Assembly: GCA_963662155.1 (NCBI GenBank)
Contig: OY759264.1
Location: forward strand, 16,059,142-16,123,141
Reading direction: 5' to 3'
From: Lamellibrachia columna
Taxonomy: Eukaryota > Annelida > Polychaeta > Sabellida > Siboglinidae
DNA: 64,000 nucleotides
Positions 46,134 to 56,301 of the stretch are shown piece after piece. A model generated the notes under the pieces. It did no database searches and was not told where the DNA came from. It saw only the letters and a program-made list of their open reading frames with translations. Each line of letters opens with the position of its first letter. Position 1 is the stretch's first letter. The position numbers and the translations under genes are program-made.

Positions 46134-49100
46134 CTGCAAACGAAGCGAGAAACTGTGTCAGTAGTAAATGATACAATGTGTGACTAGTGATATACACAAA
46201 CGGGTTGACCTTTACCACCTGCAAGCGAATGAGACGGTGTGTCACTAGTAAATGAGACAATGTGTCACTAGTGATATATTCAAATGGATTGACCATCCAC
46301 GATCTCTAAGCAAATGAGACAAGGTGTCTGAAAGGTGTTCAGCAACTGAATTTCATTCACTACTTCTAGTAATTAAAGCTGCCTCCACAATTAGATTTTT
46401 CACTCGTCTCGTTTGTCACTAATTTCGCAAACTATCGAGCCTATCTATTATCGAATATGACATGCTAGTTCGCGTGTGCCAATTTTGGGTTTATTTGAAT
46501 GAAATCATCGGACAAATTATTCAATTAATTTCGTCAAACCGAAATTCTGTAAAACAAAGGCAAATGTCACTATAACAAAAGTATGCAGTTTTTTTTTTAA
46601 CTTACTGTACATATTACTTAACGATTCCTTATCATTAACATGTTTTCGTTTTTCTCGTTTCAGAGTCATTTCGCGAAATATCGAACCTCTTCAGCAACGT
46701 GCTAGTTCGCTTGTACAAAATGTTATCATAGAACAAATTATCTAATTATTTTTTACCGGATCCTGCCCAATTGTTTTTTGGCAAAAGTGGTTTTGCTCTA
46801 CATACTATAACATAAGGCTATACATTTACGTAAGATACAATCAAAGTCGTTGATTTTAACAAAAGTACATACTCTTTTTTTCAAACTGACTGCTCGCATA
46901 TTTCTTTAACTATTCACACATGAACAAACCTGACGCGCGATGGGCTAATTGAATTACGGAGGCAGTTTTTCACCCACATGACACTTGCAAATGTTTTCTT
47001 TCAGTTTATAAGACGGAAATCTGTGTATTGTGTCTACTTAGATGCAGCTGGCCACACAGGCTTGCCATATTTAATTGCGATATCACCCATGGGGGGTAGG
47101 GTGATATTTGTTTTATTATATGGGGTGGGTGCTAATGCAAGCTTGCGTTGTAATGAGGATTACCGCTCCCTGCAGAAACTAAAAGCAAAAATAACTTAAA
47201 TTGACAACGCATGAACGAAAGTGAACATTATTACATTGTATACTAACTATATGGATACAGTTAAATTATACAAAAGGAAGACAAACTGGGCGAGATTGGT
47301 GAGTTTGTGAGTGATGATGACCGAAGCGTCACCCAGCTGCAAAAACAACGGATCAGATGACGTGAAGAATATATTCGACACTTTCTGCCCATTTGGTGGC
47401 ATTTCTGCATGTTTATCGTATGCGTTGTGATCATAAACATGTTTTCCATGTGGCCAAGATGGCGGTAAGCGATAATGTGAGCAGCTGGAGTTAATCGCAC
47501 ATTTGCGGTACTGCAGTTAAAAATGTTGTGTTTGCTAAATGTTGTGAAGAGATGAAGATTATTTGACAACGTGGGCTCCTTTACCGACAACTTTCTGATC
47601 ATTTTGCCTTGTTTTGTTGCATTTGTGCATATTCGTTGTCTGCGTTTTGATCATAAATATTTGTTGTACGTGGTCAAGGTGCGTGGGCGATAATGCGAAC
47701 ATTTTCGGGAAATTGGGTGTGCGGTACTATCAAATGCATCGATGTTGTGTTTCCCTAGAGCTAGACACCCTGGCCTCACCTCCTTGACTGCAGGCTGCTT
47801 GTTTGTGGCCGTGAACGTGAACGTGCTAGAGAATCGGGAATTCTTGAGAATAGACGCAACATCACCACTGACAACCTCCGGCTCGTCTTTCTAATGACAC
47901 AACAGCAGACATGGTCTTAATTATCTCGGCCAAATACATTCATGCACGCATGTGCGTGTGCGTGTGCGCATACACACACACGCTCTCTTTTTAAGGTTCA
48001 GTGTGGAATGTTATACGGGCAAAACCTGGTTTTGTTTTACATTTTGTCAAAGTCAGTTAATATTACATTTTTCTCATACGGGCGGAGTGATATAGACGAT
48101 TTGCCCGTGTATCAAAGTAATTAAAAACACTGCACACACGCACAAACATGTTGGTTAACCATATTAGAAATACATTAATATAGTATTTATACAACCATTA
48201 TTGTAAGAGTTTTTCAGATCAACTGAAATTATTTGGGTAGGTATGTGACATCCAATGAATTAATAAATAAAATACAGTATCATATTTTGTTACATAAATG
48301 CCACCACAACGTGAAAGATTTCCATGCATGGTAAAGAGGCAATACACATGCAGCGTTGGCATTAATAGTATACATTTGGGGACTGAATGTTTGCATAACT
48401 ATAAATGTTGAACAAAATTAATCAGGGTAAAATGCATTACTATTGTCCCGAGTACTAGGGTGGTTACTGATCGGTGAGGCTGTTGATGGTGAGGTAGTTG
48501 ATCAGGAAGATTTTTGATTGAGGTCGTTGGTTATCAGACAGGCTGTTGATTAGTAAATATGTTGATCAGGGAGGTTGTCGATCAGGCGGGCTGCTAGGTA
48601 GGGAGGTTGTTGGCCTGTGAGGCTGTTGATCAGTGATGTAGCTGATCAATAAGGCATTTGATCAGGGAGGATGTCGATCAATAGAGATATTGATCAGTGA
48701 GGTTGTTGATTACGGAGGCTGTTGATCAGGGATGTTGTTGATTTCTGACGTTGTTGATGATTGGGGTTGTTGATCAGGGAGGCCGTTGATTTGTGACGTT
48801 GTTGATTAGGGAGTCTTTTGATCAGAGGTTGTTGACGACTGAGAATGTTGATCAGGGATGTTGTTGACCATGAAAGCAGTTGATTCTGGGTATACATTAA
48901 CAGTGCGGTGTCTTACTGTGAATGTCCATTCATGGTCCAGTTTTAAGCTGTCCTCAAAGTCAGTGATGCCTCCGTTGTAGACAACCTCTGTCACTGGTTT
49001 TTTCTCCTGTGGCAGCTTGAATAGACGCAAAGTGACGGACACAAACTTGGCGTCACCTGGAAACAACAAAGTCACACATGCATGTGTCATTGAGCTAACA

Positions 49101-52100
49101 TATGTGTACACGTTGACAAAAAGGTGGGACATATATGACTCTGTAACATGAAGAAATCCCTTTCACATTGGTGTATACATATGTCACAGTGAATTAAATG
49201 TCATTGCTACACGTGGGACTTATCATCTCCAAGGACAGCAATTGGCCCCGGACAGCCATTGGCACTGTGTCATAGTCAGACGTATACTCCGAAGTTATTT
49301 TTGTGTAACTACTGAGGGAAATTAACAATGCATTGCTGCACCGGGGTGTAAGAAAGTATTAATTCTCCCATAGGACAGTACATCAATGAAACAAATCATA
49401 TACTGATTGTGTAAATCCGCGCAACGTGATTATGTCTAAAAAACAAAATGGACAAATATCTCAGAAGGGCGTGTTATACATACATAAATAATCGTTGGAC
49501 TCTCGATAAGCCAAATGGCCTCCTTGTTCTAGAGATTTTGGTTTGGATGGCAACCATTTTCAATCTTGTTATACTGGTGAGGCAATTTAAATAATATACA
49601 AAGACATTATTCTAGTCGCTATCAGATAACATGCGGCCAGCATTTTCCAACCAACTAAAAAATATTATTAAACTCATACTATATCAGCACACCAAAGAAA
49701 AGGTTCTATAGCTCAAACATGCTATTAAAAAAATATTCAGCAAAACAATAACAACTATGAATTAGTTCCAATCATTCTAGTAACTCAACACCACTAATAA
49801 TAATAATAATAATTCCGTTTCTTAATATAGCGCTTTTTAGCTAACTAAATACCAATCAAAGCGCTTCACATTAATATGATGTGTTGACTAAATCTAAAAT
49901 ATAAATTCACTAAATACGTAAGGTAAGGTAACAATAAATAAGCTAAGATAAATAAGTAAATAAGCTAAGATAAATAAGAACACATTACTATGACGTGTTG
50001 ACCAAATCTAAAATATAGACTAATTAAATACATAAGATAAGATCAAATTAATAGTCTAAGATAAATAAATAAGTAATCTAAGAGAAATAAGTAAGTAAAA
50101 ATAAATAAATAATCTAAGATAAATCATTATAAAACAATAAATTAGTGTGTAAAAATACAATTTCAAACCGAACAATTTAAAACCAAGCAGCGTCATAGAA
50201 TACAAATCAGTGTCATCGAGGCAGGTAGTGTGAACGAAATAAGTGAATTTTTAGTTGTTTTCGGAAAGCTGCCAATGTCTCAGTTGTTCTCACACTCTTA
50301 GGCAAGCTGTTCCACATGGTTGGACCTGCCACTGCAAAGCTGCACCTTCCGACCGTTCTCCTCGGCACCGTCACTGCGAGCAATGTTGTGTCACTCGCCG
50401 ATCGCAATGCACGAGTAGACGCGTTGCGAGCTATCGCACAATTGAGGTAGTCCGGGGCCAAGCCATGCAGGATCTTATACATGCAAGTACAGATCTTGAA
50501 TGTTACTCTCATCTTGATCGGCAGCCAATGCAGCGATCGCAGAATCGGTGTGACGTGATCTCGCCGTCTGACACGGTTGATAACGCGAGCGGCAGAGTTT
50601 TGTGCTCGTTGGAGTCGGTTGGTCAGTCCATTGTTCAGTCCACCGAGTAGACCATTGCAGTAGTCGAGGCGACTCAGCACAAGACAACGTATTGCGGCAT
50701 GGCACGCGTCTCGCGTCAGCAGGTGTCGGATTCTGCTGATCAGTCGCAGATGGTAATATGCCGAAGAGCAGTAGCTGGACACGAGGCGGTCCAATTTCAT
50801 ATGCCTATCAAAGTAGCAGCCCAGATTTCTCACTGCGTCCGTAGATGTCAATGTTAGCCCAGGTAGCTCCAAGCTGGGGCTGCCATAGACTCGTAGATTG
50901 TGCGGTGACTGCAGCACGATAAACTCGGTTTTTTCGTTATTTAGTTTCAATTGATGTAACAGCATCCATGCTCGTATTTCTGCTATGCACTGGATGATCA
51001 GCTGTTTTGCGTTTTCCAGCTCATCAGACATAATGGGGTTATAGCTGACATATAGTTGGATGTCATCAGCAAAGCGATGGAACAGCACATTGTTCTTCAT
51101 ACATATATCCGCAATGGATGTCGTGTACATATTGAACATCACTGGTCCTAGAACTGAGCCTTGCGGAACTCCATGGTAAATCAGAGTTGTGATCGAAGAA
51201 GACGAACCAACCGTGACACACTGTGATCTGCCGGTCAAGTATGACCTAAACCAGTCCAATGCCGTGCCGCCGATGTTGAAACGTGAACCCAGAGTGTTCA
51301 ACAATATGTCAATGTTAATTGTGTCGAATGCTGCACTCGTGTCCAGGAGAACCAGCATAACACACCGTCCTGAATCGAGGTTTCGCACTATGTCGTGTTG
51401 CACTCTCATCAGAGCTGTTTCAGTGGAATGGTGTTGTTTGTAAGCGGATTGCATTTTATCATGCAAGTTATTCGTCGTCATGTGCTGGTTAAGGCGTTTG
51501 AGGACAACGTGCTCGATCAACTTTCCGATGAAAGCGAGGTTGGAGACGGGACGATAGTTCCCTAGTTCGTTCTGGTCAAGCGAGGCTTTCTTCAGTAATG
51601 GTGTCACTAGGGCGGTTTTAAATTGTTTAGGAAATGTTCCTGTGATTAGTGACGCATTTACGATATTGACGAGCGTGAATAGCGTGGCGGTTAAAGTAGT
51701 TTTAAGTAGCCATGTAGGTAGCACGTCAAGTGGACAGCATTTCGTTGGTCTAGACTTGATGATCGCTTGCAGCTCTTCAGCGTCAGTTGAACAGAGACTG
51801 TTCAGACTTTGCAACGCAGGTGGAGCAGCAGGCAGGGTTGGCATCACGATACCTTCTATTGTTACTTTCGAGCGCGTAAAACCAACGACTTTCTGGATCT
51901 TTTCTTCAAAGAACTCAGCGAAGCCATTACACAGGATTTCATCGTTCTTGCGATCAGGCAATTTCCGGTCACTGCTTTCGGTTAGTGAATGTAACACCTG
52001 GAATGTTGTTTTTGCATCGGCGTTGTTCAGTGCTGCATCGTAGTAAGCAGCTTTTGCGTTTCTGATGTGTTGTTTGACGTTGTTTATTTGCGACGTGTAT

Positions 52101-55100
52101 ATCTGTTTGTCGATTTCGAGACCGGATAGGCGCCACTTGTTGGTTGGAAGGCGCGGCGCGTCTCCTTCAATAGAGAATATTATTGTGTGATGATCTGAGA
52201 ATGTGTTCGGTAGGATAACAGCAGGGGATGTGAGGAAGGTGTCTTCTTTTCGCGAGATAACGACATCCAGTGTGTGGCTGGAACGGTGCGTGGAACCAGT
52301 CATGTGCTGGACGAGTCCTGTCGATGCCATAATGTTCGTTATTCGGCTTACTCCAGGCGATAGTGCATTGTCAAAGTGAATATTGAAATCGCCCAATATC
52401 AATAGTCGTCCGGGGATGATCGCAAGTGACGTTACGAGATCTTCGAACTCGTTCAGAAAGTCGGATGTATTGGAAGATGGTGGCCTATATATCAACACAA
52501 AGTAGTACGATGGCTTGTCACACGACAGTTGTAAAACCTCGAAATGTGTCGGTGTCACTGCAGATCTGCGCACAACCAAGTTCAGTGAAGTTCTGTGCAG
52601 AACACCCAGACCACCGCCACGCTTCTGCGATCGGTTGAGTTTCTTAAACTCGAACCCCGGCTGGGTTAGATCGTTCACTATGTCTTGGTGCTCATCTCGC
52701 AACCATGTCTCTGTGAAGAAGGTGATGTCAGCAGCAGCATCTAGTAACATTTCACTCACAACAGATACTTTGTTGCAGAGAGATCTGGTGTTTAGCAAAA
52801 CAACTTTCAGTGATGGTGTTTTTGTCCTTGTGCTGATACTCGTTAGGTGGCGTACTCGAGGTACGGACTTAGCAGGTGCTATTGGTCGTGCAGATACAAT
52901 TACACGTATCGGTCGTTGTTTGCGTGCACCTCCACGGTAACCTCGATGGGTGGGCCGCTGTAGTGCCACCCCTGCTTCACAAGCAGCTCTTCAGGCAGTA
53001 TTGTTAAGCCTAAAGTGACTGTGACCGCTGGACCGTAACCGATACAGGTAGTCTCGGGTCAAGGAGGGCGTGCAAGCAATGTCCACTTTGTTCGGGTAAC
53101 ACATGACTGATCGCCAACTTGTCAATGTCACACAGGTGCAATCACAAATGTAAGTCGGATAAAATAGTAGAAAGACTCAAAACACTTGATAAAATCACTC
53201 ACACCAGCGTCCTCCTGGTGTATTCATAAAACACATATACAAAGTTGAGCGCTGTAGACTGGGTAGACGTAGCAGAATCAGCTGTAGTTATGGAGAGCGT
53301 CGATCGGTGCAGCTACACAGGCGCGGACCAATAAATAATGTTAACTAAGAGACACTGTATATCTATCTTTATTCATACGCCTTACATTACACTTTACATA
53401 ACATCTAAGATGACTGCTATTAAACAATTATTACCAGCAGATTCAGAGAAAGACCCCCAGTTTCTTAATCATCTAGCTTCTAAGTGTTAATAGTTTGTAA
53501 GTGTTAAAAGTGAAACATGCTCGAATAAATTACTCTACCTGGCACGGTGTTGTATGTCACTTCAGGGCACTCACCAATAATGGCCTCCACCTCTGCATTC
53601 TTCACCCCAATCTTGGTTGCGGTAAAGAGACGGGGGCGACTGAAGCCCACTTCCTCCGCGATCTTATACATATCCTTCCACCAGAGGGAGCCAGCAATGC
53701 CCTCAACTGTTGAGAGAAGTGTGTCGCAATATTATTTTGTGGCGTAGAAAATACCATAAAATATTATATTTAGTCATTATACATTGTAGTAATAACTGTT
53801 TTAATGTGCATTGTTGTCCTAATTATGTAGTTTTTTATGCATATATTGTACCTTTTGTATTTTATTCATTTCACGATTGCAAAGAGAAATGCATTATTAT
53901 TATTATTCTACATTATATACGCATAATGCTTATTATTATCAGAAGTAGTATTAAATATTAAATACACGTACTGCTAAAGAATGCGACTAAGCTACACAAT
54001 AATAATAATTTCTTTTATGCCGTTTTTCCAGTCCTTTGGTCAATTCAAAACGCTTTACAAGAAATGTTTCCGTTTGAAGGGTTTGTGTACACTTGAACTC
54101 TCGGATATGTCGCAATTTATTGTATAAAACAATCTTCATCTTGACACATTACAGGGCATGGGCGTGTGCTGCGACAGTGTCGTTTTCGTGTTAATTTACA
54201 ACTAACGTGTCGCAAAATTACTACATTAAATATAGTTAAGTTACTACTACCAAGAAAGCGTGACTTTATTTCTAATAACTAGTGGTGTGACTGCTCCGGT
54301 CTGGAAGTGTGAATAACAGATACCCGCCGTGCCTATTGGGGCCCGCGGCGTCAGTTCCAGACCCAGAACCGTGACAACCCAAGTACCTACCCCAGAGCAC
54401 TTTGTTCTTCCTGATCTCCTCAGGCAGGTCTCTGTCAGCGTACATGTCTCCAAAGAAAAGCTCTCCTCCTTCCTATAAATACATCAGTCCGCTTTTACCA
54501 ACTTTCTCCATCAAATAGTTATCCTAGCCTATCTTGAACAGTCACCAGCCACACACAGCAGGACTGTTTTTTATTGTGCCTGAAGGTCATCGTATGCAAT
54601 ACTTGTTTAAATTAGAACGATTAATACCATGAGAAACAAAGATCGTGGGCAGCAACGCTTTGTCACTTGATATTGCGCTACAAAAATTAATCATGTAAAC
54701 GCACAAATAATTATGTCGGGGAGAGTTGGGACTGGCTCCAATCATACTAATAGTTGACTCCGGTTTTGACGCAATGGCCAATCATATTTTATCAGAGCTC
54801 AACAATTCCTACTTCGAACTTTCTAAACAGGTTGCTCGTCTAAACACACACTTAAATTAATAGGACGTTATCGTGCGACACCCGGGAAAATGGTATATAT
54901 GTGTGCGAACCTACCTTTAGCACACGGTAAGCCTCGGTGAGAACTGCACGTTTATCTGGAGACAGATTCACCACACAGTTGGAACTGTAAAACAAGCCGT
55001 ATGTATGTTTAGTACATGTGTTATTGGTCATTTTGTAGTAGGAGTTGTTCCAGTATCAACAACAATGTATTATATTGATAGTATTTGTAAAGGGTTACGT

Positions 55101-56290
55101 GTGGCAACTATTGTAATGCATGGTAATACTTGTAACAGGTGACATGTGGTAACTATTGTAATGCGTGGCAATATTTGTGAAATGTGACACAAGGTTACTC
55201 TGGTAATGCTTGGTAGTATTAATAAATGGTGACATATAGTAACTGTTGTAATGTGTCATAGTACTTGTAAAGGCAAATACTACCACGTAACACGTGGAAA
55301 TACCTATAAAGTTTGCGATGAACGGATTACCATGATTTGTAATCAAAGTATTATTCTACAAAATCACTGCACATAAAACTAATTTGTCAAATGAAACGAT
55401 CGACGGATAGTTCCTGTTGTCACAGTTAAGAAAACTCACATGATCAGATCAAATTGTTTGTCGGTCAAGCCGGCTGCTCCAAGATTCTCAATGTAGCCCT
55501 TTACAAAATCCGTGTTGGGCTTGCTGAAGCCGAACTTGTCAGCGTGAAATTGTTGATATTTCCTGGCCACTTCCAGCTGTTCCTCTGTCATGTCAATGCC
55601 AGTCACATGACCTTGCTCCCCAACCAGTTTGCTGAGGATGTAGCAATCATGACCCGCTCCTGAACCCAGATCAAGGATCTTCATCCCTTCAATACATTCG
55701 GGGGCAATAAGACCGCAGCCGAAATATCTATAAGGAAAAAACACAAAATATAATGAAGATGTCGATTCAGAAGCGCGTTTAGACAGTTTATGACCAGGAT
55801 ATTTATATACCACACCACCTTAAAAATAAAGTAATTTAAAGGAGCATTTGTTTATAAAAAAATAAGGGAATTTCAAGGAATTTTCTAAGGACTTGTAATG
55901 ATTTTAAAAGGAATGTTGGTCCAACGCAGGTCCAACGTGATTAGATTCTACCAAATTTAGTCCTAGAAATATACTGGCCAGTAAGCAAACTCTGTTTAGC
56001 TGGTCAACGTTAGACAAGACTTATTAAAACAAAATCATGTGCAAGCATTAGAAACATAGCAAATATGTCCCATGAAGACAGCAAGAAAAAAATGTCCACA
56101 ATCACCTGCTCACAACGTCATCGTGGACCAAGGCCAAAGCCTCCTTGGTTGACTTCACCATGCGATACTTCGCTGTGCAGCAAGCATCAGTCTTCAGGTC
56201 TGCCGCCTTCTTGAGCACCTTCCCATAGTATTCCTTGACGCTCTCAAGAATTTCATTTGACTTGTCGGCTGCCTGTTGGCTACGATTCAT
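45966..56290 (-). CDS. as3mt: Arsenite methyltransferase, complete 8-exon gene
   Basis: This is a gene-level entry; the exons follow. Eight GT-AG exons with matching phases give 1,176 nt (391 codons plus stop), against 375 residues for the human enzyme. AS3MT is a cytosolic SAM-dependent enzyme that methylates As(III) in steps. Visible features are the SAM motif I DLGSGAGHD (residues 81-89), Cys37/38, Cys66 in YFGCG, Cys161 in SNCVVN, and a C-terminal tail with six cysteines. Gly211 lies where human Cys206 would be. The ATG at 56290-56288 has A at -3 and opens the expected N-terminus (KEYYGKVL). An untranslated upstream exon is likely, since an AG acceptor lies 11 bases before the ATG. The gene converges on the polycystin-like gene. 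Confidence 0.93.
46105..46310 (-). repeat. 85-bp tandem triplication of the AS3MT exon 8 acceptor region
   Basis: AAACGGGTTGACC occurs at 46,113 and 46,198, and AAATGGATTGACC at 46,282. The second copy keeps a TTGCAG acceptor and VVKVNPF. The third has a decayed acceptor. TGTGTCACTAGTAAATGAGA is shared between units. Confidence 0.88.
46379..46965. mobile_element. 587-bp TIR element in AS3MT intron 7
   Basis: The left end CTGCCTCCACAATTAGATT pairs with the right end AATTGAATTACGGAGGCAG, a 19-bp TIR with a few mismatches. No coding capacity. It could be a MITE; the target-site duplication is unclear. Confidence 0.5.
46966..47779 (-). other. AS3MT intron 7, remainder
   Basis: No element or exon recognised. 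The + strand ORF at 46,978-47,199 is unknown to me. Confidence 0.45.
47780..47890 (-). CDS. as3mt: AS3MT exon 7
   Basis: The acceptor is tgtcattag and the donor is GAG|GTGAGG. The exon is phase 0 both sides with 37 codons. It encodes VVSGDVASILKNSRFSSTFT, matching the AS3MT C-terminal 'v....a.iLknsRF...F.f' segment. Confidence 0.9.
48460..48885. repeat. Degenerate TTGATCAGGGAGG minisatellite
   Basis: About 25-30 imperfect units built on GTTGATCAG(G/T)GAGG in AS3MT intron 6, ending within 40 bp of exon 6. Confidence 0.88.
48917..49056 (-). CDS. as3mt: AS3MT exon 6
   Basis: The acceptor is gtttccag and the donor GTAAGA. The exon starts in phase 1 and ends in phase 0. It encodes GDAKFVSVTLRLFKLP, the family's GdcrFvSaTfRlFKlp, then VVYNGGITDFEDSLKLDHEW. 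The codon at the usual second Cys of this strand is Ala. A GTTGATCAGG-type minisatellite lies 40 bp downstream of the exon. Confidence 0.93.
49488..49577 (+). mobile_element. CR1-type 3' end fragment, plus orientation
   Basis: GTTGGACTCTCGATAAGCCA, then TTTGGATGGCAACC and CAATCTTGTTATAC: the reverse complement of the usual left ends. It lies in AS3MT intron 5. Confidence 0.82.
49795..53330 (-). mobile_element. Near full-length L2-type LINE with intact ORF
   Basis: The body is the 918-codon ORF at 50,213-52,969. The 3' UTR has short TAAGATAAATAA repeats and ends GCGCTATATTAAGAAACGGA followed by (ATT)n, a usual L2 3' end. The 5' UTR reaches roughly 53,330 (border approximate). It sits in AS3MT intron 5 in the same direction as the gene. 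No separate ORF1 was recognised. Confidence 0.88.
50213..52969 (-). CDS. L2-type LINE endonuclease-reverse transcriptase, uninterrupted
   Basis: 918 codons, one frame. The APE domain has LLNTRSLCNK, FFTETWL, LIYRPPSS, LILGDFNIHFD, HTLDVVIS and SDHHTIIF. The RT has GNYRPVSNLAFIGKLIE, AYKQHHSTETAL, VLLDTSAAFDTINIDILL, HGVPQGSVLGPVMFNMYTTS, FADDIQLYVSY and LNNEKTEFIVL. The C-terminus is FAVAGPTMWNSLPKSVR then LKIHLFRSHY. All catalytic residues that can be checked are present. Fits target-primed reverse transcription. Expression is not shown by sequence. Confidence 0.95.
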   Translation of the reverse strand: MALQRPTHRGYRGGARKQRPIRVIVSARPIAPAKSVPRVRHLTSISTRTKTPSLKVVLLNTRSLCNKVSVVSEMLLDAAADITFFTETWLRDEHQDIVNDLTQPGFEFKKLNRSQKRGGGLGVLHRTSLNLVVRRSAVTPTHFEVLQLSCDKPSYYFVLIYRPPSSNTSDFLNEFEDLVTSLAIIPGRLLILGDFNIHFDNALSPGVSRITNIMASTGLVQHMTGSTHRSSHTLDVVISRKEDTFLTSPAVILPNTFSDHHTIIFSIEGDAPRLPTNKWRLSGLEIDKQIYTSQINNVKQHIRNAKAAYYDAALNNADAKTTFQVLHSLTESSDRKLPDRKNDEILCNGFAEFFEEKIQKVVGFTRSKVTIEGIVMPTLPAAPPALQSLNSLCSTDAEELQAIIKSRPTKCCPLDVLPTWLLKTTLTATLFTLVNIVNASLITGTFPKQFKTALVTPLLKKASLDQNELGNYRPVSNLAFIGKLIEHVVLKRLNQHMTTNNLHDKMQSAYKQHHSTETALMRVQHDIVRNLDSGRCVMLVLLDTSAAFDTINIDILLNTLGSRFNIGGTALDWFRSYLTGRSQCVTVGSSSSITTLIYHGVPQGSVLGPVMFNMYTTSIADICMKNNVLFHRFADDIQLYVSYNPIMSDELENAKQLIIQCIAEIRAWMLLHQLKLNNEKTEFIVLQSPHNLRVYGSPSLELPGLTLTSTDAVRNLGCYFDRHMKLDRLVSSYCSSAYYHLRLISRIRHLLTRDACHAAIRCLVLSRLDYCNGLLGGLNNGLTNRLQRAQNSAARVINRVRRRDHVTPILRSLHWLPIKMRVTFKICTCMYKILHGLAPDYLNCAIARNASTRALRSASDTTLLAVTVPRRTVGRCSFAVAGPTMWNSLPKSVRTTETLAAFRKQLKIHLFRSHYLPR
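53575..53706 (-). CDS. as3mt: AS3MT exon 5
   Basis: The acceptor is tctcaacag and the donor GTGAGT. The exon starts and ends in phase 1. It encodes EGIAGSLWWKDMYKIAEEVG, then FSRPRLFTATKI, matching the family's G..GaLyWke...la...GF..PRL.ta. Gly211 occupies the position of human Cys206. The intron that follows (4.5 kb) hosts the L2 element. Confidence 0.92.
54000..54090 (-). mobile_element. L2-type 3' end fragment
   Basis: ATAATAATAATTTCTTTTAT, then AAAACGCTTTACAAG, resembling the 3' end of the L2 copy (ATT tail, GCGCTT.ACA block). It lies in AS3MT intron 4. No coding part remains. Confidence 0.5.
54391..54472 (-). CDS. as3mt: AS3MT exon 4
   Basis: The acceptor is atttatag and the donor GTAGGT. 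The exon starts in phase 0 and ends in phase 1. It encodes EGGELFFGDMYADRDLPEEI and ends KVLW, with the next codon split. The family usually has W-G-E-C here. The split codon reads Val and the third position after W is Gly, so the fourth conserved cysteine is absent. Confidence 0.92.
54915..54984 (-). CDS. as3mt: AS3MT exon 3 (catalytic SNC motif)
   Basis: The acceptor is ttttacag and the donor GTAGGT. The exon starts in phase 2 and ends in phase 0. It encodes SNCVVNLSPDKRAVLTEAYR. Cys161 corresponds to the arsenic-binding Cys156 of human AS3MT. The split Ile codon with exon 2 rebuilds the family's DLIISNC strand. Confidence 0.94.
55070..55300. repeat. Degenerate tandem repeat of about 52 bp
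   Basis: Four to five units with GTAATGY(A/G)TGG(T/C)AATA and GTGACA(T/C)...GGTAACT, in AS3MT intron 2. Confidence 0.75.
55440..55727 (-). CDS. as3mt: AS3MT exon 2 (SAM-binding core)
   Basis: The acceptor is ccttatag and the donor is AT|GTGAGT. The exon starts and ends in phase 2. It encodes YFGCG (Cys66), ILDLGSGAGHDCY (motif I), HVTGIDMTEEQLEVA (motif with the acidic residue after strand beta2) and ends FDLI. This is the strongest diagnostic exon of the gene. Confidence 0.95.
56106..56290 (-). CDS. as3mt: AS3MT exon 1 (first coding exon)
   Basis: The exon starts at ATG with an acceptor (cctttcag) at 56303-56302 just upstream, so a 5' UTR exon should exist to the right. It encodes ESVKEYYGKVLKKAADLKTD, then CC (residues 37-38, equivalent to human Cys32), and VHDDVVSR. 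The donor is AG|GTGATT and the exon ends in phase 2. Confidence 0.9.
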
Positions 56291-56301
56291 TGTGTTCTGG
56301 T

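Noticed and set aside
46978..47199. 73-codon + strand ORF as a gene
   Set aside because: Inside AS3MT intron 7 on the other strand, short, no recognised motif, no splice support.
52515..52940. + strand ORFs over the L2 element
   Set aside because: They are antisense shadows of the L2 reading frame.
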